Of a stretch of 64,000 nt of DNA, positions 55,680-64,000 are shown in pieces; the first letter of the stretch is position 1, and each line of letters opens with the position of its first letter. Both the position numbers and the translations under genes were made by a program. The notes below the pieces were generated by a model. It had not been told where the DNA came from. It did not search any database and saw only the letters and a program-made list of their open reading frames with translations. Location of the stretch: assembly GCF_000426485.1 (NCBI RefSeq), contig NZ_AUFL01000008.1, positions 62,001-126,000 of the forward strand, in the 5' to 3' direction. The stretch is from Indolivaga capnocytophagoides DSM 22835 (GTDB lineage: Bacteria > Bacteroidota > Bacteroidia > Bacteroidales > Dysgonomonadaceae).

Positions 55680-56094
55680 ATTCTGAAATTGTTTGTTTTT
55701 TCTTATAACTACTCTTCTTGACCTTTTTTTATTTAAAAGGTAACAAAGGTTACATCGGAATCCCACTTTTATACCTGTTACCTTTATTTCTCATTCACTG
55801 TTTTACTTATAGATAAATATAGCAGTTACAGACCTGTCTTAAGTAAATGAAAGTATTTAATGATACATTTTCAAGTTGTGACAGGTTCAGGATACTTGCT
55901 AAAGCAGTAAATAGGTCTGTGCCCTTAATCCATGAAAACACTTCTGACCTTAAATTTAAAAACCTAAAGTTACCTAACGGATTTTGGAGAAATTTAGAAT
56001 TTAACATTTTTAATATTCCGATCTGTCATTATTCTAAATTCCTACAAAATTGAACTGCCATATTTGAACCACGATTACAAAATAGAAACCGATT
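55680..56094. other. Divergent gap with two degenerate palindrome copies
   Basis: 415 bases without a credible gene. GGTAACAAAGGTTACA lies at about 55739-55754. ACAGACCTGTCTTAAG (55828-55843) and AGGTCTGTGCCCTTAAT (55913-55929) are degraded relatives of the AGGTCTGAGACCT repeat. Confidence 0.45.
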
Positions 56095-56799
56095 ATGCTA
56101 GACCGTATTTTGCCATACGAAACAGATTTATTTTTTCTGATCAATGGTGCTCATACTTACTTTACCGATTGTGTTATGTGGTTGTTTTCCGGCTCTGTGA
56201 TATGGATTCCAATAGCTGCTTTTCTGATATTCCGGCTTGTATATAAAAAGAAATGGACAGAATGGCTGCCTCTTCTGATCGCAATTATATTATTATTTAT
56301 CTGTTGCGATCAGTTTTCTTCGGGTTTTGTCAAACCGACGTTTGCCCGTCTCAGACCAACTCACTATCCTGTAATTATGGATCATGTCAGAACCCTGTAT
56401 GGATATACGGGGGGACAATATGGCTTCATGTCGGGGCATGCTACTAATGCATTTGGATTTGCAATGCTTACTTCATTGGTTTTCAAAAATAAAGTATATA
56501 CTATATTTATTTTTATCTGGGCGGCGATTATGGCTTATTCCCGAATTTATTTAGGTGTTCATTTTATCTCGGATGTTTTTGCAGGAGCTGTATTCGGTTC
56601 TCTTATAGGATATTCTGTGTTCAGATTATATGTACTTACAACTAAAAAGATATTCAAAACAAAAGAGGCTTCTCCTTCAGTCATTTATTCAGGAAATCAG
56701 GTCACTTTTATGTCGATTGTTTTTATCAGCTATATTTTTCTGTTTTGTTTTTTCAGTGAGTGGCTGATTGTTTTTCTTTCTCATGTGAAAGTCTGGTAG
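56095..56799 (+). CDS. PAP2-family membrane phosphatase
   Basis: 234 aa with about six membrane helices. Phosphatase motifs: KPTFARLRP (residues about 82-90), GFMSGHATNAFGFA (His near 119) and SRIYLGVHFISDVFAGAVFG (His and Asp near 151-156). It hydrolyses lipid or isoprenyl phosphates such as phosphatidic acid, phosphatidylglycerol phosphate or undecaprenyl diphosphate on the outer leaflet. Placed upstream of a diacylglycerol kinase and an LtaS-like enzyme, it may take part in recycling lipid by-products of phosphoglycerol transfer. Confidence 0.88.
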   Translation: MLDRILPYETDLFFLINGAHTYFTDCVMWLFSGSVIWIPIAAFLIFRLVYKKKWTEWLPLLIAIILLFICCDQFSSGFVKPTFARLRPTHYPVIMDHVRTLYGYTGGQYGFMSGHATNAFGFAMLTSLVFKNKVYTIFIFIWAAIMAYSRIYLGVHFISDVFAGAVFGSLIGYSVFRLYVLTTKKIFKTKEASPSVIYSGNQVTFMSIVFISYIFLFCFFSEWLIVFLSHVKVW

Positions 56800-56819
56800 A
56801 AGTAAACTCTTAGTTAAAT

Positions 56820-56832
56820 AGGTCTGTGACCT
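56820..56832. repeat. Palindrome AGGTCTGTGACCT, copy 5 (one mismatch)
   Basis: TTAAAT to the left and TAAAATT to the right keep the flanks of the family. It lies 13 bases before the lipid kinase start codon. Confidence 0.75.
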
Positions 56833-56845
56833 TAAAATTCAAGCA

Positions 56846-57724
56846 ATGAAACATTCCGAAAGTTCGATAAATGTGATAATAAACCCAACCTCGGGAACTA
56901 AATCAAAAGACTATGTAATAAAATGTTTGAAAAAGTTAAGCCGCGAATATGACTTTCACTTTTTCTATACGGAATATCCTCATCATGCTACCGAAATTGC
57001 ATTGGAGTCTGTACAACGTAGCGTCCGTTATGTAATAGTAGTAGGGGGAGATGGAACAATAAATGAAGTTGCAAGAGCTTTGGTCGGTACGGATACTGTT
57101 TTGGGAATTATACCTCACGGGTCGGGTAACGGACTTGCCAGACATCTGCATATATCTATGAATATAGCCAGGGCTATCGATATATTCAAACAGAATAAAG
57201 TGCAGCAAATAGATTACGGCATAGCCAACGGCAATCTTTTTTTCTGTACATGCGGGGTTGGATATGATGCGGAAGTAAGTGAAAAATCCCTTAACCAGAA
57301 GAAGCGGGGGATTATGATGTATGCGAAGAATATGATAGATGTATTCAGAAACTTTAAGCCGGAGAGTTATCGGGTAACAACCTCTGCCGGAAACTTTCAT
57401 GGTAAAGCCTTTACTATTACCTGTGCAAATGCTTCCCAATACGGAAACAATGCGTATATCGCACCTAATGCTGATATCTGCGATGGTAAAATGAATATTT
57501 CTATTTTAGATCCTTTATCAGCGGTCGATATTCCTAGAGCCGCTTTGCAGATGTTTACTAAGCGGATAAATGATAATCCTAAGTTGAACGAGCTTATTTG
57601 CTGTACAGCCTCCATAGAAAGAGAAACTGATGGAGTGATGCATTTAGATGGAAATGCCATATATACAAGTAAAAATATCAATGTCGAAATAATTCATAAA
57701 GGACTTAATGTATTGGTCCCATAG
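56846..57724 (+). CDS. Diacylglycerol/lipid kinase (YegS/DgkB family)
   Basis: 292 aa, cytoplasmic face of the membrane. Motifs: NVIINPTSGTKSK (near 9), VVGGDGTINEVARALVG (nucleotide-binding GGDGT, near 67), GIIPHGSGNGLARHLH (near 87) and the C-terminal DGVMHLDGNAI. It phosphorylates diacylglycerol or a related lipid to phosphatidic acid. Its 3' end overlaps the LtaS-like gene start by 17 bases, a strong sign of a joint pathway: the transferase releases diacylglycerol and the kinase salvages it. Confidence 0.9.
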   Translation: MKHSESSINVIINPTSGTKSKDYVIKCLKKLSREYDFHFFYTEYPHHATEIALESVQRSVRYVIVVGGDGTINEVARALVGTDTVLGIIPHGSGNGLARHLHISMNIARAIDIFKQNKVQQIDYGIANGNLFFCTCGVGYDAEVSEKSLNQKKRGIMMYAKNMIDVFRNFKPESYRVTTSAGNFHGKAFTITCANASQYGNNAYIAPNADICDGKMNISILDPLSAVDIPRAALQMFTKRINDNPKLNELICCTASIERETDGVMHLDGNAIYTSKNINVEIIHKGLNVLVP

Positions 57725-59819
57725 ATTCCCTAAAAATATGATAAGTAACTGGATGAATGCTCAAAGCCTGGAAAAGGGGCGGTTTTATGTATTGCCTTTT
57801 TTTAAATTAGCCCTCTTATATGTTGTAGTCGGATTTGTTACACGTATTGTGTTGATAACCAATGGGCAGTCACTTGTTAATTTCTCTCTGTTAGAATGGG
57901 TACAGATTTTTCTGTTTGGATTTATAAACGATCTATGTATTATAACTATTGGCTATTTTTTTATGTGGCTCTGCCTTAGTTTTATGTCGGATAAGAAATA
58001 TACTTATCCCTGGGGATATCTGCTTTTTTCTCTGATAGGTATTGCTTTGGGGTATGTTCTCTTTTTTAATACTGTTTTTGATGAGTACGGAAGTGCTGTT
58101 CCTAAGATTGTAAAAGGAGTGCTTGCTTATAAATTTATCAGTTTCGGATTAAGGCTTTTTATTCCCCGGATACGGAAAACCTGGAGTTCTATCTGTTATT
58201 ATTTTGTATTTTACGTATATGTCGTCTGTATTTTATTTATTGCTATCGGAGAGTATTTCTTCTGGGACGAATTTGGTGTCAGATATAATTTTATAGCTGT
58301 CGATTATCTTGTTTATACAAATGAAGTTATCGGTAATATTATGGAGTCATATCCTATTATCCCTCTGTTTTCAGTTTTACTTTTAGTATCGGGTGTCATC
58401 ACCTATTTGTTGGTTAGAAAAGAGCGGAGTTTATTTAATAAATACCCTTCAACCCTATATAAAGCAGGGTTATCCCTTGTATATTTTCTTCTGACAGGTA
58501 TTGCTTTCATTGTGCTTAATCTGAATGTCCGTTTTCAGAATCGGAGTAACGTTTTTGTCAATGAACTTCAAGCAAACGGATCTTATAAATTTTGTCTTGC
58601 ATTTGTTAATAGCGAATTAAGTTATACAGATTTCTATATAACCATACCCCAAAAAAGTGCGGAGGATATAATTAATGATATATATAAGAGTAAAGGTTCC
58701 GATAATTTACAAGAGATACGTGATTCTTTGCCTGAAATTCATAAGAATATCGTTCTCATAACAGTTGAAAGTTTAAGTGCATCTTTTCTGAAACAATACG
58801 GTAATACAGAAAATTTGACACCCAATTTGGATAAACTGATGAATCAGAGTCTTGTCTTTAATAATTTATATGCTGCAGGAAACAGAACGGTGAGAGGTTT
58901 AGAAGCCTTAAGTTTGTGTCTTCCTCCGAGTCCCGGCGAAAGTATCATAAAGCGTCCTGATAATTCCAATCTTTTTTCGATCGGGAAAGTGTTGAAGAAT
59001 AAGGGCTATACTGTTCAGTTTATGTATGGAGGAGATAGTTACTTTGATAATATGGGCACATTCTTTTCGGGCAACGAATATATCGTTATAGACAAAAGTA
59101 ATTTTACGCAAGATGAAATTTCTTTTAGTAATATCTGGGGAGTTTGTGACGAAGATATGTATAGCAAAGCGATAAAGATTTTTACTGAAGATGCAAAAAC
59201 AGGAAAACCTTTTTTCGGGCATATTATGACAGTAAGTAATCACCGTCCATTTACCTATCCGGATGGGAGAATAGACATTCCTTCAAACAGCAAGTCGAGG
59301 AATGGAGGAGTGAAATATACCGATTATGCAATTGGTAAGTTTATGGATGAAGCTCCCAAGCAGTCGTGGTTTGATAATACTGTTTTTGTAATAGTGGCAG
59401 ATCATTGTGCGTCAAGTGCAGGTAAAACAGAAATTCCACTCGATAAATACCATATACCTGCATTGATTTATGCTCCGGGTTTTGTCAAGCCTCAAGTTGT
59501 GAATGCGTTAGTATCTCAAATAGACTTGATGCCAACTGTTTTCGGATTACTTCACTTTTCATATAATTCTAAATTCTATGGAAAGAATGTCTTTTCGCCG
59601 GAATATAAGCCTAAAGCATTTGTTGCCACTTATCAAAATCTGGGTTACTGGACAGACAATATTCTCACAATATTATCTCCGGTAAAAAAAGTGCAGCAGT
59701 ATAAGGTGATGCCATCGGATAATTATCAGTTTGAAATGAAAACAGTTAATAAAATTGATTCGATTTTATTAAAACAAGCTGTAGCTAATTATCAGTCTGT
59801 AGATTATGGTAAAAAGTGA
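57708..59819 (+). CDS. LtaS-like phosphoglycerol transferase (sulfatase superfamily)
   Basis: 703 aa (693 from the later ATG at 57738). Five or so membrane helices in residues 20-280, then an extracytoplasmic alkaline-phosphatase-fold domain (about 340-640). Residues typical of LtaS are visible: VLITVESLSASF (metal-binding Glu near 353), GNRTVRGLEAL (catalytic Thr near 393), PFFGHIMTVSNHRPF (His), and FVIVADHCASSAG (Asp-His). LtaS enzymes transfer glycerophosphate from phosphatidylglycerol. Gram-negative Bacteroidetes lack lipoteichoic acid, so the acceptor is probably a surface glycan, lipid or periplasmic glucan. Overlap with the lipid kinase supports this reaction. Confidence 0.87.
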   Translation: MYWSHRFPKNMISNWMNAQSLEKGRFYVLPFFKLALLYVVVGFVTRIVLITNGQSLVNFSLLEWVQIFLFGFINDLCIITIGYFFMWLCLSFMSDKKYTYPWGYLLFSLIGIALGYVLFFNTVFDEYGSAVPKIVKGVLAYKFISFGLRLFIPRIRKTWSSICYYFVFYVYVVCILFIAIGEYFFWDEFGVRYNFIAVDYLVYTNEVIGNIMESYPIIPLFSVLLLVSGVITYLLVRKERSLFNKYPSTLYKAGLSLVYFLLTGIAFIVLNLNVRFQNRSNVFVNELQANGSYKFCLAFVNSELSYTDFYITIPQKSAEDIINDIYKSKGSDNLQEIRDSLPEIHKNIVLITVESLSASFLKQYGNTENLTPNLDKLMNQSLVFNNLYAAGNRTVRGLEALSLCLPPSPGESIIKRPDNSNLFSIGKVLKNKGYTVQFMYGGDSYFDNMGTFFSGNEYIVIDKSNFTQDEISFSNIWGVCDEDMYSKAIKIFTEDAKTGKPFFGHIMTVSNHRPFTYPDGRIDIPSNSKSRNGGVKYTDYAIGKFMDEAPKQSWFDNTVFVIVADHCASSAGKTEIPLDKYHIPALIYAPGFVKPQVVNALVSQIDLMPTVFGLLHFSYNSKFYGKNVFSPEYKPKAFVATYQNLGYWTDNILTILSPVKKVQQYKVMPSDNYQFEMKTVNKIDSILLKQAVANYQSVDYGKK

Positions 59820-59850
59820 CAGCCTGAACATTCTTTCAGGCTGCTTCTTT
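59820..59850. terminator. Terminator between LtaS-like and aldo/keto reductase genes
   Basis: CAGCCTGAA (59820-59828) pairs with TTCAGGCTG (59835-59843), followed by CTTCTTTTCTTC. It lies directly after the stop codon, between convergent genes. A palindrome half-site AGAGACCTTAATTATT follows. Confidence 0.75.
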
Positions 59851-59866
59851 TCTTCAATCAGAGACC

Positions 59867-60853
59867 TTAATTATTTACCAGCTTTAAGGATTCCGCAGTA
59901 TAGCGATCTCCAGTATTAGGGTATCTGGCTATGATAGATTCTATTTCCGTAATATCTTTTTTGTCTAATGTAACGTCTACTGCCACAGCATTTAATTCAA
60001 GGTATTTACGTTTTTTAGTTCCCGGTATTGGAATAATATTATCACCTTTTGCCAAGATCCATGCAAGAGCTAATTGCGACGGATTTATATTCTTTCCATG
60101 TGCAAACTCAGACAATTCTTTCATTAACCGTTGGTTGTTAATCAGATGTTCACCCTGAAATCGGGGCAGCTGAAACCTGATATCATCAGGCTTAAATGTA
60201 CTTACATCAAAATTTTCGGTAAACATTCCTCTTCCAAGCGGGGAGTAGGGGATAAGTGATATTCCGAGTTCTGATACTAGAGGATATATTTCAGCCTCAA
60301 CATCTCTGGTTAACAAAGAGTATTCACTTTGTAAAGCAGCTATCGGATGAACTGCATTTGCCTTGCGAATACTAGTCGGTGATGCTTCAGATAATCCGAT
60401 ATAGCGAACTTTTCCTTCTTTCACCAGTTCGGCCATCGCTCCTACGGTTTCTTCTATCGGAACATTTGGATCTACCCTATGGGTGTAGTAAAGATCGATA
60501 TAGTCGGTTTTTAATCGTTTCAGACTTAATTCTATTGCCTGTTTCATCCATTTGGGAGAACCATCGAAAGTACTTGCAAGAAGGTTCTCTCCGGAGTATT
60601 TGAATCCGAATTTTGTGGCAATAAATACTTTATCTCGATTTGGCTGTAAAACGGTCGATATTAATTTTTCATTTTCGCCGTTGCCGTAAAAATCGGCAGT
60701 GTCCCAGAAATTTATACCCAGATCCAATGCTTTGTGTAGTGTGGCGATGCTTTCTTCGTCATTTCGTTCTCCATACACATGAGACATACCCATACATCCC
60801 AATCCTATAGCGGATACTTGTTCGCCTGTTTTCCCTAATTCTCTGTATTTCAT
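59867..60853 (-). CDS. Aldo/keto reductase
   Basis: 328 aa from the ATG at 60853, where the protein reads [20 protein letters not shown]; the longer frame to 60940 adds a non-conserved lead. NADPH-dependent (beta/alpha)8 barrel with catalytic residues Asp ([15 protein letters not shown]), Tyr in the same segment, Lys (VFIATKFGF) and His (YYTHRVDP). C-terminal cofactor loop: [16 protein letters not shown]. It belongs to the AKR13/YakC-type branch. The aldehyde substrate is unknown. The divergent or adjacent AraC gene is the likely regulator. Confidence 0.88.
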   Translation of the reverse strand: MKYRELGKTGEQVSAIGLGCMGMSHVYGERNDEESIATLHKALDLGINFWDTADFYGNGENEKLISTVLQPNRDKVFIATKFGFKYSGENLLASTFDGSPKWMKQAIELSLKRLKTDYIDLYYTHRVDPNVPIEETVGAMAELVKEGKVRYIGLSEASPTSIRKANAVHPIAALQSEYSLLTRDVEAEIYPLVSELGISLIPYSPLGRGMFTENFDVSTFKPDDIRFQLPRFQGEHLINNQRLMKELSEFAHGKNINPSQLALAWILAKGDNIIPIPGTKKRKYLELNAVAVDVTLDKKDITEIESIIARYPNTGDRYTAESLKLVNN

Positions 60854-60936
60854 AACTTCATAAATTTTAGATATTGCAAAGTTAATTCGATATATAAAGA
60901 CTTGGGGCAGATATATCAAAGGTGTTTTTATAAAAA

Positions 60937-61845
60937 TCAAATAATTTTATTTCTGTACTCTTTTGGAGATATACCAGCATTTTTTTTGAAAAAACTTGTG
61001 AAATGAGACGGGTATTCAAATAACAGGCTGTAAGCTATTTCAGACATTGTCCAATCGGTATTTTTGAGTAGAGCCTTCGCTTCCTCTGTGATCCGGGATG
61101 CGATATGCTGAGAGGGATTCTTTCCGGTAACTTCTTTCACTACATTGTTTAAATGATTTTCGTGTACCGAAAGACATTCCGCAAAATTCTGAACGGTTCG
61201 CATTCTAAGAGGCATATCGGTGTTTTCTATTGGAAATTGGTTTTCGAGCAATTCCATAAACCGATATGTAATACGATGTGCTGCATCGAGTTGTTTATTT
61301 CTTAACCCTATTTCCGGATAATGTTTCAATGCCTCATGAACTATAATTTGTAAGTAATTACGTAATTTACTGTACTTATATATGTAATTGGAATTCATTT
61401 CCAAAGCCATCTTTTTGAAGATATATGCTGCATCATTTAAAGCTTCGTCATCAAGAAATACTACGGGGTTTTCTCCTATCCGGAACATCGGATAGTCTTT
61501 CACCGAAAAAGAATGATCCCATGATTGTATAAACTCTTCAGAAAACAGACAGAACCATCCTTCCTGCTCATTGGATGTCGGTTCCCATGAATGTGCTACC
61601 ATTGGATTGGAAAAGAATAATGCTGGCTGGTCTATTACAAATTCGTCATTGGCAAAATGTATAATGCCTGTACCTCTCGTTATTAATGAAATTTTATAGA
61701 AATCGCGACGATGAAATGAGGCCGTAGGAGAGCAATAACGGCGCGGAAAGACATTGAATAAACCTGCACTTTCGCTATCGATCCGGATATCAGCTATCTC
61801 GGAAAGACTTTTATAAAAATCATGGATGGTCTGAATCTGTTGCAT
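60937..61845 (-). CDS. AraC family regulator adjacent to the aldo/keto reductase
   Basis: 302 aa. N-terminal AraC-binding cupin ([20 protein letters not shown] near 45; [20 protein letters not shown] near 80). C-terminal double HTH, about 205-300 ([40 protein letters not shown], then [13 protein letters not shown]). Same strand and directly upstream of the reductase gene. AraC/reductase pairs of this kind are common in Bacteroidetes and may respond to reactive carbonyl compounds, which is inference. Confidence 0.86.
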   Translation of the reverse strand: MQQIQTIHDFYKSLSEIADIRIDSESAGLFNVFPRRYCSPTASFHRRDFYKISLITRGTGIIHFANDEFVIDQPALFFSNPMVAHSWEPTSNEQEGWFCLFSEEFIQSWDHSFSVKDYPMFRIGENPVVFLDDEALNDAAYIFKKMALEMNSNYIYKYSKLRNYLQIIVHEALKHYPEIGLRNKQLDAAHRITYRFMELLENQFPIENTDMPLRMRTVQNFAECLSVHENHLNNVVKEVTGKNPSQHIASRITEEAKALLKNTDWTMSEIAYSLLFEYPSHFTSFFKKNAGISPKEYRNKII

Positions 61846-61897
61846 AGTGCAAATTTATAAATATCAAATTGTTTTCTAGTGTTGTGCTCTGTAAATC

Positions 61898-63460
61898 TCA
61901 ATTGTTTTCATGAGACAGGTGTTTGAACTTCTTTATATCTATCTGGTGTTTATTTACTAATAACCCCATGATACGGCGTGTTATACCTAACTGTTCGGCT
62001 GACTTTGTTATATTTCCCTGCATAAGTATGAGAGTATCTATAAGCATCTGCTTTTCTACTCTTTCCAGTACATTGAACAGAGCCCCTTTACTTACCGTAT
62101 TGGATGATACACCCGTTTGAAGAGTAGGGGGTAGGTTGTACGAATGTATTACATTATCGGTAGAAAGTATCATAGCCCGTTCTATAACATTCTCAAGCTC
62201 TCTGATATTGCCCGGCCACGAATACATCATGAGCATGTCTAAGGCACCTCCGGTTATCCGCTTTATATCTGTACCGTTTCGTTGATTCAGTTTCGAAATG
62301 AAATGATCGGTAAGAATTGGAATGTCGGCACAGCGTTCACGTAACGCCGGAACATAAATAGGAAAAACATTTATCCGGTAATAAAAATCTTCCCGAAAAG
62401 AATTAGTCTTGATCATCTCCTCGAGATTCTTGTTTGTAGCGGTTATAATACGTACGTCTACGTTTATGGTTTTATTGCCACCTATTCGTTCAATCTGTCG
62501 TTGTTGCAGAACTCTCAGTAATTTGACCTGTATGGAGAGAGGAACATCTCCTATTTCATCTAAAAAAATAGTGCCGCCGTTTGCCATTTCGAAACGTCCT
62601 ATATGCTGGGTGCTTGCTCCTGTGAATGCTCCTTTTTCATGACCGAACAATTCACTTTCGATCAGGTTTTCGGGTAATGCCGAACAATTAACCTTTATAA
62701 AAGGTTTAGACTTCCTCGTGCTGTTATTATGTATGGCTTCAGCGATCAGTTCTTTACCGACTCCGCTTTCGCCTCTTATCATTACCGTGCTGTTTGTTGG
62801 AGCAACACGTTCGATAAGTGCATAAAGGTCTCTCATTAGCGATGAGTTCCCGACGATATTGTCGGGTTTGAAAGTTTTTCCCGTTCTTAACCATTGGTTT
62901 TCACGTCGTAATTCTTCGAGCTCTTCAATCTGCTTGCGGCGTATCGAAACATTTTTAGCAATAAGCATTCCTACAATACTCAGAAATTTTACTTCCGGCG
63001 AAAAATCCGCCATATCAGCGTGCGTCTTATGAATACTTAATGTTCCTGTTATTTCGTTTTTTATAATTATAGGAACACATAAAAATGCCATTAACTGTCC
63101 GTCTTTATGTTTGATTCCTGTTTTATTGAGGAATTTGGAGTTCTTAGATATGTCTTTAATTACAACGGGTTTTTCGGATTGTACTACTTCACCTACAATA
63201 CCTTCTCCCATTTTATAAACACCCCTGCTCTTTTCCTCATCAGTTAATCCAAATGCTGAACTGATTATGATACGGTCGTAGTTTCTATCGATAATGGTGA
63301 TCATACTGTATTGTGCATCCAGAAATTTGCACAACTCTTTTAGTACAGATTCGAGACTTTTGTATAAGTCTTCGCTGTGGCTTATTGTATTACTGATGTT
63401 GACAAGGAATGTTAAATCTGTTTCAACGTAACAATTCCTCCTGATTCGTTCACAAAGCAT
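61898..63460 (-). CDS. nifA: NifA-like sigma-54-dependent nitrogen-fixation activator
   Basis: 520 aa. N-terminal GAF domain (about 20-170) with the NifA-typical run YKMGEGIVGEVVQSEKPVVI and DISKNSKFLNKTG. Central AAA+ domain (about 205-430): Walker A GESGVGKELIAEAIH, sigma-54 contact motif FGHEKGAFTGAS, Walker B GGTIFLDEIGDV, RALRERCADIP-type arginine region. C-terminal Fis-type HTH (about 470-512): GNITKSAEQLGITRRIMGLL. It activates nif promoters with sigma-54. There is no receiver domain, and the order GAF-AAA-HTH is that of NifA. It lies 78 bases downstream of a nifV-like gene on the same strand, which strengthens the call. Confidence 0.82.
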   Translation of the reverse strand: MLCERIRRNCYVETDLTFLVNISNTISHSEDLYKSLESVLKELCKFLDAQYSMITIIDRNYDRIIISSAFGLTDEEKSRGVYKMGEGIVGEVVQSEKPVVIKDISKNSKFLNKTGIKHKDGQLMAFLCVPIIIKNEITGTLSIHKTHADMADFSPEVKFLSIVGMLIAKNVSIRRKQIEELEELRRENQWLRTGKTFKPDNIVGNSSLMRDLYALIERVAPTNSTVMIRGESGVGKELIAEAIHNNSTRKSKPFIKVNCSALPENLIESELFGHEKGAFTGASTQHIGRFEMANGGTIFLDEIGDVPLSIQVKLLRVLQQRQIERIGGNKTINVDVRIITATNKNLEEMIKTNSFREDFYYRINVFPIYVPALRERCADIPILTDHFISKLNQRNGTDIKRITGGALDMLMMYSWPGNIRELENVIERAMILSTDNVIHSYNLPPTLQTGVSSNTVSKGALFNVLERVEKQMLIDTLILMQGNITKSAEQLGITRRIMGLLVNKHQIDIKKFKHLSHENN

Positions 63461-63538
63461 AACGATCCTCCTAATTTCAAAAATCTTTCAACCTAAATAA
63501 ATATGAATCAAAATTACTTAAAAATATATTTTATAGTG

Positions 63539-64000
63539 TTATTTTAATGTGTTATTTGTTTTATTTATGTTTAAATGTTGGTATTCTGTTTGTTTTGGCG
63601 TTCTTTTGTTAAGGCGGTTTGTTAGAAAGCTTCGGAATAAAAGGGATGCGTTTACCCCTCTGCTTTGTGCCATCTGAAAACGCATATCTTTCAGAAAATC
63701 GTCAACGAGATTGTCACTGATTTCATACCCCTCGTTGTTTGCAAAATATTTAACCGCTTTCAGTCCCGAATGCTTACCGAGTATAAATTCGCGATGTCCT
63801 CCTAAAAGCTCGGGTGGTAATAGTTCGTATGTCGAAGGTTCTTTCAGTATTCCGTCTACATGTATTCCTGATTCGTGGGCAAATATTTTATCTCCTACAA
63901 TGGGTTTTTGCACCGGAATCAGATAACCGATCCATTCGGCAATATCAATGCAGAGTTTTTTCAATCTTATAAAATCGAAGTTTTCAATCTTATTTTCTAA
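63539..64000 (-). CDS. nifV: NifV-like homocitrate synthase, C-terminal part (runs off the window)
   Basis: The frame is open to the right edge; about 153 residues are visible. The sequence VGDKIFAHESGIHVDGILKE, then YELLPPELLGGHREFILGKHSGLKAVKYF, is the conserved C-terminal part of the barrel and linker of homocitrate and isopropylmalate synthases, with the HESGIHVDG helix. Homocitrate is needed for the nitrogenase FeMo cofactor. The missing long leucine-regulatory domain argues for NifV rather than LeuA. The last 20 residues are basic and Asn/Thr-rich. It precedes nifA on the same strand. Confidence 0.78.
   Translation of the reverse strand, partial: LENKIENFDFIRLKKLCIDIAEWIGYLIPVQKPIVGDKIFAHESGIHVDGILKEPSTYELLPPELLGGHREFILGKHSGLKAVKYFANNEGYEISDNLVDDFLKDMRFQMAQSRGVNASLLFRSFLTNRLNKRTPKQTEYQHLNINKTNNTLK

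Noticed and set aside
55847-56053. 68-aa plus-strand frame before the PAP2 gene
   Set aside because: It includes a degraded copy of the intergenic repeat and shows no domain or ribosome-binding context.
1-64000. CRISPR array, tRNA or rRNA genes
   Set aside because: No regularly spaced repeats of 24-40 bases and no cloverleaf or conserved rRNA sequence were recognised by eye. A tRNA scan could still find one in the gaps.

Overview
The window comes from a Bacteroidales chromosome. The evidence is paired SusC/SusD genes, Mfa1/Mfa2-type fimbrial genes, a type IX secretion (T9SS) C-terminal sorting domain, promoters of the Bacteroidetes TAnnTTTG type, and few visible Shine-Dalgarno sequences. A Dysgonomonas-like genus is my best guess, because a beta-mannan utilisation locus and nif genes occur together here. 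That is inference from memory, not a database result.

Layout. (1) 1-8.6 kb is an AT-rich scar region of gene fragments: the end of a tyrosine integrase, a truncated SusC-like N-terminus, an AraC regulator, an IS21 istA remnant, a broken ATPase gene and a shortened AbiEii-like gene. Embedded in it at 3.6-7.0 kb is a small RiPP-type locus: a LanC-like protein, a glycosyltransferase, an S41 protease split by a frameshift, and a Cys/Ser/Thr-rich peptide with a double-glycine leader. (2) 9.0-21.5 kb holds a membrane TPR/HTH regulator divergent from a fimbrial locus: DUF3575, DUF3868/OmpA, an Mfa1-like major subunit, three accessory lipoproteins, and a 1086-aa fibrillar protein with CshA-like repeats and a T9SS tail. 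(3) 21.7-30.4 kb holds a propeller-type sensor/HTH regulator, one SusC/SusD pair and an endonuclease/exonuclease/phosphatase lipoprotein; a cupin gene converges on it. (4) 31.7-51.7 kb is a large beta-mannan (galactoglucomannan) locus: AraC regulator, SusC, SusD, surface glycan-binding protein, GH5, a CE7-like esterase with an extra N-terminal domain, GH130 mannosylglucose phosphorylase, GPH-type symporter, cellobiose/mannobiose 2-epimerase, GH3, GH26 mannanase and GH97 alpha-galactosidase. (5) 51.8-55.7 kb, on the minus strand, holds a universal stress protein, a two-component system and a small EamA permease. (6) 56.1-59.8 kb holds PAP2 phosphatase, diacylglycerol kinase and an LtaS-like phosphoglycerol transferase. 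(7) 59.9-61.8 kb holds an aldo/keto reductase and an AraC regulator. (8) 61.9-64.0 kb holds nifA and the 3' end of a nifV-like homocitrate synthase, marking the edge of a probable nitrogen-fixation locus.

How the genes work together. In the mannan locus, the surface proteins and GH5/GH26 cut the backbone, the esterase removes acetyl groups and GH97 removes galactose. Mannobiose is imported, epimerised to mannosylglucose and phosphorolysed. A palindrome (AGGTCTGAGACCT) with conserved AT flanks recurs between genes from 27.9 kb to at least 56.8 kb, mostly around the sugar-utilisation loci. Three copies of a second, longer box precede the AraC, GH130 and GH3 units. These two repeat families and the decayed RiPP locus are the least explained parts of the window.
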